Made by a program: the position numbers and the translations under genes. DNA of 64,000 nucleotides from Sorex araneus (taxonomy: Eukaryota; Chordata; Mammalia; Eulipotyphla; Soricidae): NCBI RefSeq assembly GCF_027595985.1, contig NC_073312.1:8262673-8326672 (forward strand), given 5' to 3'. This document shows, one piece after another, positions 1 through 46,628 of this stretch (position 1 is the stretch's first letter; every line of letters begins with the position of its first letter). The notes under the pieces were generated by a model that did no database searches, was not told the DNA's origin, and saw nothing but the letters and a program-made list of their open reading frames with translations.

Positions 1-83
1 GGAAGGAAGGAAGGAAGGAAGGAAGGAAGGAAGGAAGGAAGGAAGGAAGGAAGGAAGGAAGGAAGGAAGGAAGGAAGGAAAAG
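1..83. repeat. (GGAA)n microsatellite
   Basis: About 20 uninterrupted GGAA units open the window and probably continue to its left. The complementary TTCC repeat recurs at 40352-40510. Confidence 0.97.
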
Positions 84-419
84 AAAGCAAAGCTCTGTGT
101 GGCAAATGTTAAACATACGAAAGCTGAGGAAAGTGTCACAAGCCTGTCCCCTAGTGTCAAACACCCGTGACCAGTTGGGTGGTATTTATAACCCACGTTG
201 CTCCCAGCTCCCCTTCCAGCTCGAAGGGGAGCAAAAGCTTTGAAGCAAAAGCAAGGCATGGTACCGTTTCGTCCATAAATAACTCAATACTTCTGAAAGA
301 CAACTGAAAAACCCCATAGTCACTTGATTTTCCCATTTCCAGTGCAGATGTTCCGTGGGCCAGGCTCACTGGCCGGGAAGGTCTCCCTTTCCCTGCAGAA
401 TCGCCGGCCTGCTTTTGTC
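84..419. other. Intergenic DNA without recognised feature
   Basis: AT-balanced DNA downstream of GRK5. I see no gene, SINE or tandem repeat here. It may be an extension of the decayed L1 piece that follows. Confidence 0.5.
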
Positions 420-625
420 ACCATCAATTGGTTGCACAAATGCGGGTCTATTTCTGGACCGTCTGTACTGTCCCACGTGTCTGTTATCTCGAGAATGCCA
501 GAGGTGGGCGATCAGTCAGACAACCGCTTTGGAGTAAGTCCCAGAGGGGTTGTGCCGGCCCCCAACTTCATTGCGATCCTGCACTGTTTCGGTTATTTGA
601 AGGAGATTGTGTTTTTCTAGTGGAT
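420..625 (-). mobile_element. Decayed LINE-1 fragment (ORF2-like, minus strand)
   Basis: The plus strand shows GCACAAATGCGGGTCTATTT, a stretch resembling CTGTACTGTCCCACGTGTCTGTT, then a GCGATCCTGCACTGTTTCGG-like segment. These match the antisense of the L1 ORF2 region around the conserved 'ATAGCCAAAGCAATCCTG' block. The fragment is heavily diverged and non-coding. Confidence 0.5.
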
Positions 626-744
626 GATCAATTGATATGAAACTTCTTCTGGGGCTTGGCTCTGCACTATGTGAGATTGATATTCAATCTGGAGACAACT
701 GACATCCAGATAACACTGAGTTTCCCAATTCACAAGCACGAATC

Positions 745-1045
745 TTTTTTTTTCCTTTTAATTTTTATTAAGATACTGTGATTTACAAACTTGTTCATAA
801 TAGAGTTGGTTTAAGTATACAATGTTCCAACACCCGTCCCATGACCAGTGCCCCCCTCCCTCCACCCATGTCCCCAAATTCCCTCCTACCCCACGCTTAT
901 CCCCTTGGCAGGATATACTAGGAAATTTATTTCATATTACTGTGCGTGAATATTTTTTATGTCCCTTAATTTATTTCAAGCAACCTTTTAGTTTTAGTGT
1001 TGTGGCATTCTGCAAGCTGGGGGGTCCCATCGATCTCTAAGTATT
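745..1045 (-). mobile_element. Probable L1-type retroelement 3' end with A-rich tail (minus strand)
   Basis: In the minus sense the element runs through GCACTGGTCATGGGACGGGT, GTTGGAACATTGTATAC and CACAGTATCTTAATAAAAAT into an A-run at 745-753. It shares the layout, and several words, of the element at 31832-32345. The AATAAA signal just before the tail supports a retroposed 3' end. Family assignment is inference. Confidence 0.45.
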
Positions 1046-1048
1046 TAA

Positions 1049-1145
1049 CTTTTTTTTAAAAAAAACTGGGGGTCCCCAGGGATTTGAACTCATGACCCTG
1101 TGTGTGCTAGGCAGGTGCTCTGAACCCTGCACTGCCCCCCTCAGC
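1049..1145 (-). mobile_element. Degenerate tRNA-type SINE fragment
   Basis: A T-run is followed by GGGATTTGAACTCATGACCC and TGCTAGGCAGGTGCTCTGAA, the reverse of a tRNA-like B box and upstream region. It is much diverged from the young SINE copies and could belong to an older SINE family. Confidence 0.4.
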
Positions 1146-1672
1146 CCTGCACTGTGCATATTTGATAAAGAGGACGATTATTTGGTGATGGCTTACAAGG
1201 CCTCAGATAATGTCTCTGATTGCAGCACTTCATTTTTTTTCCTCTCACAAAATTAAAAATCTTGATGAAAAATTTTGCTCATCACAACATGACCGCTCTT
1301 GGCCGCATCTACTGCGAGGATGAAGACCACCCTCAGCGACCGGACCGCCGACATTCCCAAGGACGTGGGCATCTCCCTCAAGGGCCACACGGAAGAGCCC
1401 TCGAGGCCTGAGGAGGGGCTTCACCGTATCAACGAGGGGCTCAGCCTCCTCGGCAAGAAGAGGAAGAGGCTCCGGGTTGACGAATGAGGTGGGGGGAATC
1501 GAACGGGACCGGCGACGGTCCGCACCATCTGCAGTCACGTGTGGAACATGATCGGGGGGTCACACTGGGCCCCCGCTACAGGGTGAGACCTGGGTCTGCC
1601 CACTTCCCTATCAACGTGGTTATTCGGGAGAACGGGTCGCTCGTTGAAATCCGAAATTCCTTGGATGAATAA

Positions 1673-1924
<252 letters not shown>

Positions 1925-2170
1925 TGAGTTGATTCTTGAAGGAGATGACAATGAACTTGTATCAAACTCAGCTGCTTTGATTCAGCAAGCCACGACAGTG
2001 GAAACCAAGGAAACCCGAAAGTTTGGGGATGGTGTCTGCGTTTCTGAAAAGGGAACTGGGCTGCAGGCTGACGAATAAGATCCAAGATCTCTGCCTACAG
2101 AAAGCAGAATACACAGGATGACTCTTCACACCTGTTTGTGATAATGAGACGCAATGGAACTCTATGACTA

Positions 2171-2222
2171 CCAAAACAACAACAACAACAACAACAACAA
2201 ACCAAACCAAAACATAAAAACA
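2171..2222 (+). repeat. (AAC)n tail of the RPL9 retrocopy
   Basis: About nine AAC units followed by AAACC/AAAAC runs. It most likely grew from the poly(A) tail of the retroposed mRNA. Confidence 0.8.
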
Positions 2223-2532
2223 GCATAACCACTTGTTTTGCAGCAGAATGTATGGATAATGGCAATAAACAGGATACGGAGCAGGGGCAGAGCTGCAGCT
2301 GACAGCATCCCGTTGACCCTGCACGCTCGGGCGGCAGGGAGCTGCCACTCCCCAGCCCTTAGGGACGGTCCCCTTCTCCCTTCTCAGCCCTTGGCAACAT
2401 GCCCCAGGCCTCCTTATACCCACTGCATCCTCGGATGGGAGCTTTAGAGATGCTTTTAGAATCTTGGTTTTGGAGTTTAGGCCCTTCCTGCCTGCCTACC
2501 TGCCCGTCTGCCTTCCTTCCTTCCCTCCCTCC

Positions 2533-2610
2533 ATGCTGGGAATCGAACCCGGGTCTGGTGTGTGCAAGACAAGTGCGGGAGCCGCTGTGCTCTCCTTCCC
2601 TGGAATGATG
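2533..2610 (-). mobile_element. Truncated SINE
   Basis: Only the inverted 5' half remains: ATGCTGGGAATCGAACCCGG, TGTGCAAGACAAGTGCGGGA and CCGCTGTGCTCTCC. Confidence 0.75.
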
Positions 2611-3803
2611 ATCTAGAACATGTACATGTCGTGTTGCTGGGTCTCACCCGTGCACCTGGAAAACGGTTTTGATTCCAAGAATCCCCCTTTGTCCCTGGGT
2701 GTTCTGGAGAGAGAGTTTGTTCCCCAAACTGCCTCCCAACCCCCAGCCTGGGCACAGCCCCCAAGATGCCCCGATGCCCCAAGACAAGGCCAGACACAGC
2801 CCCTCCGATGTAGCCCTCCTGGGGCCCACGGGTGCCCCCGCGTGTCGGTCAGCTTCCCTGCTTCTCTCCCCGATCCAGGCCCACCCCAGCCCAGCCGGCC
2901 TGGCCTGCACCCCTTGGAAACAGGCTTGCCCGGGGGCCGAGGGGATCTTCTCTCTCTACTCAGGGCTGGGGAGTGTCCAGCCTCACGCTACACTGGTCCC
3001 GTGAAATCATGGTGTCCGGGCCCAGTGGTGCCGGGTGGACACAGTGCTCCTGTCAGCAGCCCGGGACCCGGGGCCCCTGGCCCGTGTCGTGTGGCCCTTG
3101 CAGGCCATCCCAAATACTGAGAGTTGCTAACGCTGAGCTGGGGCTGAGGCTGGACCATGAACTGGGACATGGTGGCACCAGGCAGCAGGTGCCGGGGACA
3201 CTGCTGAGAGGGGGCGCAGTCTGTGCAGGAGGGCGTGACCCATGCGGGTGGATGGGGTCCTGCGGGGCCAGGTTTGGGGTGCAGAGGCTGAGGGAGGGGC
3301 CTGTCCCTGCACCACGGCCTCAGGCTCTTGAGCACGCAGGGGACACCGGGGTCCGCTCAGCCCGTGTCTGCTGGGGTCACCCAGCTGGAGCACTCCCTGG
3401 CTCTGGAACAAGGGCCTGGCGGAACTGAGGTGGGTGCAGGCATCCCCTACCCTGCAGGGCTGGGTCTGGGCCACTGGCAGCCTTGAGGACGGGGCCATCG
3501 GAGGGGGGCCAGCACCATGGAAATGTCACCGTGAGCTCAAGGGACTACCCTTGGTGGCTGTTCAAGCACAGAGGAAACAAAGGCCTGAACAGGAGAGACA
3601 GTGGTTCCCAGGGAGGGATTTATTTCTCTCAGAACAACAGCAGCAAGGGGCTCGAGCATAGCAGCACGCCACAGAGTGGAGGGGACAGATGCAGAGCGGC
3701 AGCGGGCACCTCGGGCCCCCCCCACCCCGGCACAGCCAATGCTTCTGTGTTAACACAGACGGCCAAAGTGCCCTCCTGCAGAGCTACTACACACCCACCA
3801 GCG
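2611..3803. other. GC-rich intergenic DNA, no recognised gene
   Basis: Open frames here are short, overlap on both strands and match no family I recognise. No repeat family or tandem array is evident. Confidence 0.55.
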
Positions 3804-4036
3804 TGAGGATGAGGGGAGGATGCGGGGAGGATGCGGGGAGGATGTGGGGAGGATGCGGGGAGGATGCGGGGAGGATGCGGGGAGGATGCGGGGAGAATGT
3901 GGGAGGATGCGGGGAGGATGCGGGGAGGATACGGGAGGATGAGGGGAGGATGCGGGGAGAATGTGGAGGGATGCGGGGAGGATGCGGGGAGGATGCGGGG
4001 AGGATACGGGGAGGATGCGGGGAGGATGCGGGGAGA
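3804..4036. repeat. 11-bp minisatellite, GGATGCGGGGA unit
   Basis: About 20 copies of GGATGCGGGGA with variants (GGATACGGGGA, GAATGTGGGGA) occupy 230 bp. The run is G-rich on the plus strand. Confidence 0.93.
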
Positions 4037-4682
4037 TGCTTCCATTTCTCCCTGGGAGGCGTCTTTCCCTCCCGAGAGCTCCCCTGCAGACTGCAGAGGG
4101 TGGTGGGCTCTGGTGCTGAGTCCCGAGACTGGAGCCTGGAAACAGGCCCTGGGGTGGGGGGGTGCCGGCCAGTGAGTTCTTGGCTTGTGGCTCAGGGTGT
4201 GGCTGGACCCTGCACCAGCACCAGCACAAGGCCGGGAGGTCTGGCCTTGCAGAAAGGGGCTGGAGCCGCACAGGAGCGGAGGGGGTGTCCCGGCGGGCTG
4301 GAGTGCACAGTAGGCCGAGAGGGGAGTCCCGGTCTCCCTGACGGTGCTTCCACTTCGTCTCGGGGGGTCCTGTAGCCCCGGCACTGCGTCCTGCTGGGAG
4401 ATTCGGCCGCGCTGCCTTGGCAGGGCACGAGCACGCGTGCCGTCCTCTGGGGAAGGGCCTGCTGGGGTATGGCTGCTGGTGACGGGCACAGCGGGGAGGC
4501 CTGGGGAGGCCCCTGCCTTACCCTGGCAGCCGCCCCTCCTGGAGAGGAGAGCGGAGACCCTCTGCCAGGCCCCGCCTCTCCCACACCCTGCGTCTCCTCT
4601 CCGTCCACTTCCTGTCTTGGCCTCGCCTCGCAGAGGGGAAGGAGGAAGCTCTTTCCTTCCCCGTGCAAAAACATCTCCATAG

Positions 4683-4830
4683 GGGCCTGAGCCATGATCC
4701 AGCGGGGAGGGCACTTGCCTTGCACGCGGCTGGCCCGGGTTCGATCCCCAGCACCCCATATGGTCCTCCGGGGCCCACCAGGAGAGATTCTTGAGCACCA
4801 AGCCAGGAGTGAGCCCTGAGCAAGGCTGCT
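4683..4830 (+). mobile_element. SINE, diverged
   Basis: GATCCAGCGGGGAGGGCACT, CCTTGCACGCGGCTGGCCCG, GGTTCGATCCCCAGCACCCC and CATATGGTCC are all present in order. The A tail is lost. Confidence 0.85.
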
Positions 4831-5222
4831 TTCCAAAGCGCAGCTTAGCGAACGGGCGGGCGTGGCTGTGCGGGGACCCAACACTGTCCCAGGGCGGCAT
4901 GACCGGTGGGAGCGGGGGAGGGGGGGAACTGGACAGTGACTCTGGTCACTCAGGACCCAGAGGGGTCACAGGCGCCCCAGGAGCCGAACCTTGGTGCCCG
5001 TGACCCCCAGCCCCAGCCGGCCGCGGAGACTGTCCTGCTCCCCTGGACCTGCACCCCGGGCGGCAGGGGGACAGAGGCCACGTCTCAGCACCGCCCGGGA
5101 TGCCACATGCCCGGGGAGCGGCCAGAACAGCGCCCAAAAACCGTCCTGCTCTCCAATCAGAGGGCGGGGTGTGGCTCGGTGGAAGCATGGAGGACTGCAG
5201 GGAGGAGGCCCTGGGTCCATCC

Positions 5223-5972
5223 CCGCACACATGCACACTCACACACACACATGCACACTTACACACACGTGCACACGCACGCACTCATACACACACCCAC
5301 GCAGATACCTCCCCACATTCATACACCCACACACATACCCACACACTCATGCATTCAGACACCCACACACTCACATATTCATACACCCATTCACACACAC
5401 ACACACACACACACACTCATGCATGCAGTCAGATACCCACACACACCTACACACACATATTATACACCCATTCACACTCCCAGACCCCCGTTCACATACA
5501 CATGCTCACACACACACTCACACATACATACACACGCTCATACATACACACCCACATGTTCTCACATACACATGCTCACGCTCATACATGCTCACACACA
5601 CTCACACACGTATATGCTCATACATTCTCACATGTCCACACACCCACATGCTCACATGTTCACACATGCTTGCACACATGCTCACACACACACTCACATA
5701 TGCACACACATTCTCTCATGTGTACATACCCATATGCTCACACTCATACATGCTCACATTTTCTCATATGTACACACACCCACATGCTCACATACTCACA
5801 CACACTCACACATATGTGCACACATTCTCTCATATGTATACACACCGATGTGCTCACACACACATTCACACTCACACATACATGCACACAAACATGCTCT
5901 CACACATGTACACACATACCTACATGGTCTCACACACACACACACACACGCTCACACACATGCACACATACC
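5223..5972. repeat. Complex CA-rich tract, 750 bp
   Basis: Interleaved (CA)n, CACTCATA, CATGCTCA and CACATA units. It yields histidine/threonine-rich open frames of about 400 codons that are repeat artefacts. Confidence 0.95.
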
Positions 5973-6684
5973 CCGCCGGGCAGGGAGCACTGGGCACTGG
6001 GCTTTGCGCTGTCTCTGAAGGACCAGTCACAAACCCCAGTTCCTTCCTGCACTCACACCTCAGAGTGGGCGGGGGGCAGGCAGAGGCCAGGGTCCCCTGC
6101 AGCCCCAGGACTGGGGCCGGGCACTGGGCTGACCTGCCTGTGTCCCCCAGGGTCAGGCCCCAGACATACCTTGAGGTGGGCAGTGACCCTCCCTCTCTGG
6201 AACCTTCTGTCCGCACACAAGGCTTTTAAAGAAGCAGGTTCCGGGAGCCCCTCTGAGCCGGGGCTCACACTGGGGTGCCGCTCGGGACGAGAGAGGGCTG
6301 AGCTGGTGCCCAGGGACAGGGCGGGGGGGCCGGCGGCTCCCCAGGACAGGGCCACCATGCTCAAAAGGCCCGGGGACCCCTAGTCTGGCCAAACCCGCCA
6401 GGGGCTCCGTGGGCCTGAGCCTTGGGGGACCCCCATGAGAACGGGCCCTGGCTCCCGTCCCGGGAACGACCATGAATTTGCTTGGTGGCTTGGTATGTCC
6501 TCGGGCACCCCGGGGGGCAGAGTCGACCCCAGGGGCCATGGGTCAGTGCAGTGAGCCCTGCCAGACCCAGCGACCCGGGCCAGCAAGGGGGCCTGCCTGG
6601 GTCCGGGGGCTGTCCCGCTCAGACTCCCCCAGGAGGTGCCGAGGCAGGCTGGCCGGCCCAATCTGCTTCTCACAGAGAACGAAG
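5973..6684. other. Intergenic DNA without recognised feature
   Basis: GC-rich sequence between the CA tract and the next SINE. I see no gene, RNA gene or repeat family. Confidence 0.5.
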
Positions 6685-6689
6685 GGGCC

Positions 6690-6835
6690 AGAGAGGGAGG
6701 GCAGGAAGGACAGTGGCCGTGCAAGCGCCGACCCGGGCTGGACGGACCCCCAGCACCCCATAAGGTCCTCTGAGCCACACAGGAGAGACCCCTGGGTGCA
6801 GAGCCAGGAGTAGGCCCTGAGCACTCCCAAAACCG
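6690..6835 (+). mobile_element. Old SINE copy
   Basis: CAGCACCCCATAAGGTCCTC and GAGCCAGGAGTAGGCCCTGA mark the 3' half; the tRNA-like part is diverged. Its tail leads into a (GA)n run at 6836-6886. Confidence 0.75.
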
Positions 6836-6888
6836 AGAGAGTGAGAGCGAGAGAGCGAGAGAGAGACAGAGAGAGAGAGAGAGAGTGT

Positions 6889-7279
6889 GCAAGTGAGTGC
6901 ACAGAACCTTCCAGAAGGGGAGCAAGTGAATGCACAGAACCTTCCAGAAGGAGAGCAAGTGAGTGCACAGAACCTTCCAGAAGGGGAGCAAGTGAATGCA
7001 CAGAACCTTCCAGAAGGAGAGCGAGTGAGTGCACAGAGCCTTCCAGAAGGAGAGCGAGTGAGTGCACAGAACCTTCCAGAAGGAGAGCGAGTGAGTGCAC
7101 AGAACCTTCCAGAAGGAGAGCGAGTGCACAGAACCTTCCAGAAGGAGAGCGAGTGAGCCTTCCAGAAGGAGAGCGAGTTGAGTGCACAGAACCTTCCAGA
7201 AGGAGAGCGAGTGAGTGCACAGAACCTTCCAGAAGGAGAGTGAGTGAATGCGCAGAACCTTCCAGAAGGAGAGCGAGTC
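6889..7279. repeat. 33-bp minisatellite about 100 bp beyond the GRK5 3' end
   Basis: Roughly 11 to 12 copies of a unit beginning GTGCACAGAACCTTCCAGAA and ending GGAGAGCGAGTGA. Two inner units are shortened. Because 33 is divisible by three, it keeps several frames open, giving repeated ECTEPSRRRAS on plus and LALLLEGSVHS on minus. Confidence 0.95.
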
Positions 7280-7381
7280 AGGTCCACGACCCCACAGGGC
7301 ACCCCCAGCCCAGGAGCAACAGTGGATTCGGGGCTCACAGGGGGTGGCGGGGCGGGGGTTGGGGCGCCCCTCCACGGTGAA

Positions 7382-41459
<34,078 letters not shown>

Positions 41460-41859
41460 TCAAGAGGGGTCACGGTGAGCGTGGAGGAGGCCACGGGCAT
41501 GCCCTGGCCACTCCTTGTCCGACTTCACAGTCCCGAGGTCAGGCTCTGCCCTGGCAGGTCACACATCACCTGCCCCAGTGACGGGGACTGGAGAAGGGTC
41601 ACGGGCGTCAGTTCCCGAGGGAGCAGACACAGACGGTGGGTGGGTGGGTGGGTGCTGGGCAGAGGAGCGTGGGGCGGGGCAGGTAGGCGGACACCCACTG
41701 GGGGCTGGGAATTCCAGAACTGTGGGAACAAACCATGGGGCGAGCTGATCCGCTCACGTGTCATGAATGCCTCGGGGCACCCCACTCAGCGGTCACTGCC
41801 CCACCCCCCACGGGGGCGCGATTTCTCGCCCTCACTGTATGGGTCTTGTCAGGATCTAG

Positions 41860-41861
<2 letters not shown>

Positions 41862-41893
<32 letters not shown>
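41862..41893. repeat. (TCTG)n microsatellite
   Basis: Eight TCTG units. Confidence 0.95.
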
Positions 41894-41894
<1 letters not shown>

Positions 41895-42349
41895 GGATAT
41901 TTCCTAAGGAAATGTATTCACTTCACTTTGGTCTTCTCCGGGGGCTCTTCGTCGTGACCACAGAAGAAGCGGGGATCAGGGCTAGCTCCGTTCCTGCCAA
42001 GAGCACTGCCCACCTGGGCCTGACCCCTGGGCATCAGGGAGCTCCTGGTGTGGGGGGAGGGGGCAGCAGGCCTCAGGCAGCCTTAGTGGACCTGGCAGGG
42101 ACTTGGCATTCATGCCCCCGGGCGAGAGGCGGGCTCCGCTCAGAACAGCAGGGCCTGCAGGAGGGGGTCTCAGAGGGTCTCGGGGCAGGTCCCGCAGGCG
42201 ACCCCCACACAGAGCCCCCCCAGGCCGAGGAGGGGAGGCCCTGAAGCAGCGCCTCTCGGCCCGCACTCCCAGCTTTGCCCGCGGGCCCCCGGCTGGCCGG
42301 AGTGGGGCAGGGTCGCTCAGGGCACGGCGCGTCCACCGCGAGAGGGTAA

Positions 42350-42460
42350 GGGCTCGGCGGCAGAGGGCCTGCCTGGCTTGCACCAGACCTGGGTTCGAGC
42401 CCCAGCAGTCTCTGAGGCCTCCGGGGCTCCACCTGGCAGTGCTCAGGAGGCCGGATCTGA
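42350..42460 (+). mobile_element. Partial SINE
   Basis: GGCGGCAGAGGGCCTGCCTG, CAGACCTGGGTTCGAGCCCC and CACCTGGCAGTGCTCAGG. Confidence 0.7.
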
Positions 42461-43394
42461 CTCAGGACCATCCATCAGCACAGGGGAGGCCCGTCCCGGC
42501 CCTCTCCCCACGAGGACTGGATCCCAAGGCCAGCCTGGCCCTGGGGTCTGAACTCACCTCTCCCCGGGGGGAGAGGCGGTCTACACGGCCTGCAGCAGAT
42601 GGGGGGGCGGAGAGAGTGGGATGTGGGCCCGGCTCTGGGTAATGGAGCGGACAAGATCCCAAGTGACAGCACATAAAGGTCAGGGGGCTGCGGGGGGCCT
42701 GCCGGGGCCGGGAGCCGGGGAGGGGGCAGGACAGAGCAAGGCCAGAGCCCGGCCGCCGCCACCCCCAGCAAACAGAAGGAACGGAGGCGGCTCCTCTCGG
42801 GCCCCGAGCCGGGGCCCCCTCACTTCCCACAGCGACCCTGAGACCTCGAGCACCGTATGGCGAGCCCTCGCTGCCCCCCCCCCCCCCGCCGGGACACACG
42901 CACAGCACAGCGACCGCTGCAGGGTGCCAGCCCGAGCCGCCAGCATCCCGGGAAGGGCGCCAGGGCCCGGCCACCAGCGACTGGGGCTCCGCTCCGGGAA
43001 GGAGGAGTGGGCAGGCGCAGGGGAGCTGGCGGGAGGGCTGAGCACCGCGCACGTCCCCCGGGAAAGTCAACACCGTTTCACAGCCCCTTAGAAACGGAGG
43101 CGGAGCGCGGAGAAAGGAATCCGGGAGCGCCCGGTGACAGCAGAGACAAATCACGCTGAGGCGCCAACAGGAAGATGGACGGACGGAGGCTTCTGGGAAG
43201 CCAGTGGAGCTGCAGCTGAAAGCCCCACAGACCCTCCTGGGTGTTCAGCAGACGGAGCATCTGCTGAACCGCAGCTGGACCGTCCCTGCCAGTGTGGCCG
43301 CAGGCTGGACGACAGGGCGGCCGGGCCCAGGGGACCAGGCAGATGCTCTGTCCCCGCATCCTCTGCCTCCTGGGGGCCCGGGGCGCTCTGCACA

Positions 43395-43905
43395 CAGGCA
43401 ACCACACACACACACACACCAGCCACAGTATACACAACACTACCCACATCACAGCCACACAAACACACTACATACACACACTGTACACATACACAGACTA
43501 CACATATCACATCCACATAAATACCATATCCTCATAAATGTCACACACAGACACACTACATACACATACACACTACATACACATCAATACCACGTACACA
43601 CAAATACCACACACTGCGCAAACCACCGCCACATAAACACATACATACACACACCACTTACACATAAGTAACACACAGACATACTACAGACAAATAAATA
43701 CCACTAACTACACATAACACATAGTACACACTCCAGACAGTGACATACTAAAATATGCTACATACTACATACTACATACACATACTACATATGCTACATA
43801 AACTACCCACATACACAAGCTATATGCACTATACAACACATGACACTCTGCACAGCAGTACTCTACATACATACTATGCACACACACACACACACACACA
43901 CTCCT
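43395..43905. repeat. Complex CA/ACAT-rich tract
   Basis: CACATACACACTACATACAC-type words and CTACATA runs, ending with a (CA)11 block. Confidence 0.93.
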
Positions 43906-45631
43906 CCAGAGCATGAACTCTGCTTTCTCTCCATCCCTGTCTGGTCTCTCAAACTGCGGCAGACCCGTTGTGCATGTGCCAACTTCCTTCACTCACGCCC
44001 TTCGCTCTGAGGGCTCAGGTCCTTTGGTCGGTTCCCCCCTGAAGCAAACTTCCAGCTCCAGACTCTCTTCTCGAGAATGTTCTTCAGGGATCTGCGTTCA
44101 GAGGTCGCCATCTCCGCCCTATTCACCGACAAGTTCATTACCAGTCACAGACTTAGAGTCGACCAGCCAAAGAAGGGGGCGTGGTCTGGGCATGGGACCT
44201 TCAGTCTGGGCCCTCACCCACCCATGGTCTAGGAAGTGGCCGACTGAAGCCTGTTCCAGAGGAACGGGTTTGAAAGTGGGAAGGTTCCAGAAGGTTCTAG
44301 AAGGTTCCATTGTACAAGCTTACCCTTGCCAGCTGGTGATGTGAACTGACACACACACGCATGCAGGCCTAGGGCAGGTGCGGGGAAACCATCGCCACTG
44401 ACCCAGCACCAACCAACACAGGGCACAGACCCCCCCCCAAGGCTACTCATCATCCCTGGGCCTCCCAGCAGGGGCTCATGAGCCACTGGCCCCGACACCC
44501 CTCAGCCCAGCCAGGGGCCCCATGGATGACATGTCTGGGCCCCTCAGAATTCCTGCGGAGAAGCCTTCGGCCAGGGAATGTGCTAGAAGGCAGAGCCTTG
44601 CAGACGGCGTTGGCGAGAGTTGAGGTGCTCCTCAGGGAACCCCAGGGGGCCCCGCCTCTGCCCTCACCTCCCTCCCCAGGACTGTAAGCAACAGCGGCTG
44701 CCCCCAGACCCGCCAGCACACAGCTCTGAGACAGCCCCAAGGCTCCAACGGGCCATGGGGCGTGGGGCCACGGAAACGCCTCCCCTTTGCCCTGGGCCCC
44801 GCTGTTTTAGGGGGGCCAGAATGAGGCGTGAGTGGGGCGCCTCACTGTCCCCTAGCTGTCCCAGTGAGCGCCTGCCGTCTCCGAGAGAACTGGGAGGGGG
44901 GACCCAACAGAGGTGGGCAGGACACCCAGTGAGGGAGGGCCCCGGGCTGGGCTCCAGGCCCCTCTCCCGGCCACGTCCAGCCGCCCCCCTCCGCTCCCAG
45001 AGAGAAGCCCGCATGCGCCGCAGCACGGGGCCGAGGCCAGAGGCCCACAGTCCGCCCCTTTGAGACACAAGAGCCCCCCGAGGGCTGAGACAGGCCCGCA
45101 AGAGACACAAACACCATCAGTTTCCTCCGCAGTGACAGGAGGGGCCGTCTCTGGGGCCCCGTGCTCCGGCCCGCACACGCACGGGGCTCACGTCGGGCCT
45201 GGCGGGAGTCCCAGTGCCCACCCACCCAGCACAGTGGACGGGGGCGGGCGGGCGCCCCCCCCCCCCCCGACCCAGCCGCCGAGACCCGCCGGGCACTGTT
45301 TGCTCCGTGGCCCCCCAGGCTCTGCCCCTGAACTTGCGCCAGCTCAAATGCATGATCCAGAAATAAGGGCGAGAAGAAATGAAGCTTCCTGAGGAAATGG
45401 AAACTCGAACAGCAAGGCCCTTGAAACCAGGCCACATGTTTATTGGCAGAGGCTGGGGGGGGGTAAGGGGGGGGCGATTCCTGAGGCATCTCCCTTCCAG
45501 GGCCCGCTTGCCCGGGTTTCGTTTCATTTTATTTAGCAAGGTTTGACGAAAATGCCAGGGTCTGTTCATTCCTTGGGTTTTGCTATTATTGTTGTTGTTT
45601 GTGGGGTTTTTATATGAGTTTTCTAATTTTT

Positions 45632-45800
45632 TTTTTTAACTTTTTGGGCCAGATCCGGCGGTGCTTAGGGGTTATTCCTGGCTCTTCACTCAGGGGTCAC
45701 CCCTGGTGGTGCTCAGGGGACCATGTGAGGTTCCAGGGATCTCGGTTGGTGGTGTGCAAAGCAAACACCCTACCCACTATACTATCTGGCCTGGATTTTT
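45632..45800 (-). mobile_element. Diverged SINE in reverse
   Basis: TTTTTGGGCCAGATCCGGCG, GGGGTTATTCCTGGCTCTTC, GGTGCTCAGGGGACCATGTG and CAAAGCAAACACCCTACCCA. Confidence 0.85.
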
Positions 45801-45839
45801 TTTTTTTTTGCGGGGGAGGGGGAGGGCGGGGGTGGTGGG

Positions 45840-46031
45840 ATGAGAAGGGGAATAGGATAGGGTGGGGGGGTGTCCTGCGAGGTTGCAAAAGATGTTTATG
45901 AGAATAGATTCCCGGAGACGGAGCAGGCAGAGGCCATCGGCCCTTCGCACGGCCCTCCTCCAGGTCTAAAACAATAAACAGAAAAGGGATTTGGAAACAG
46001 CTTTCTCAAAAAAAAAAAAAAAAAAAAAAAC
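45840..46031 (+). other. Possible retroposed 3' end with 24-base A-run
   Basis: AACAATAAACAG (an AATAAA hexamer near 45972) is followed 35 bp later by an uninterrupted A-run at about 46008-46031. That is the signature of a reverse-transcribed mRNA tail. I cannot name the parent sequence. Confidence 0.35.
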
Positions 46032-46547
46032 AACTCCCTGCCCAAGCTGGAAAAAACAATCGGGCGTTTGCTCTGAGGAAAAAGCACTCTGACGTCGGCG
46101 AGGCCAGATAGCATCACGGGAACGGCCGTTCCTCACAGTCGCCTTTCGGAAGGAGCCAGGGAAGGAGCCAGGCGAGGGGAACAGTTGGTGTAGAGTTAGC
46201 AACAGCTGAGTGGGCTCCTAATGCTTCAAGGGCGACGCTCTCCTGGGGCTGGGAACGACGTCACCCAAACGGCCTCCGTGGGGGCCCCCCCGCCTCCCGG
46301 CCTCCCTTCCTCCGTCTCGCACTGGTCACTGATTACCACGGGCTCAGACCTATTGAGCCGGGATCCCTCGGAGGTCAGCAGGACCCGGACAAGCCACATG
46401 TAAAAACCACCGACCTGGCCGGCATCGGGGCCTTTGCTGCCCGGCGGGGGCGGGAGGAGGAAGGGGAAGGGTGGAGGTATGACGGGGGGTGTCAGAGAGA
46501 GAGACGGGCTGGGGGCCAGAGAAGCTGCTCCTACCAGCCCCCGCTCG

Positions 46548-46628
46548 TTTGTTTATAGTGCTGGGGGTCAAAGCCAACGCTGCATACATACAAGGCAAGC
46601 ACTCACCACTGAGCAACCTCCCTGGCCC
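46548..46628 (-). mobile_element. Truncated, old SINE
   Basis: GTGCTGGGGGTCAAAGCCAA, CATACAAGGCAAGCACTCAC and CACTGAGCAACCTCCCTGGC. Confidence 0.6.

Noticed and set aside
3629-4900. 423-codon minus-strand frame
   Set aside because: The middle is the 11-bp minisatellite (ILPASSPHPPR repeats) and the start lies in a SINE.
4906-6383. Overlapping open frames of about 370-430 codons rich in His/Thr
   Set aside because: They read through the CA-rich tract in three frames at once; no start context, conserved domain or codon bias.
6889-7279. CRISPR-like regular repeats
   Set aside because: There are no unique spacers, the repeats are contiguous, and the genome is mammalian. The same applies to the arrays at 21965, 53895 and 56115.
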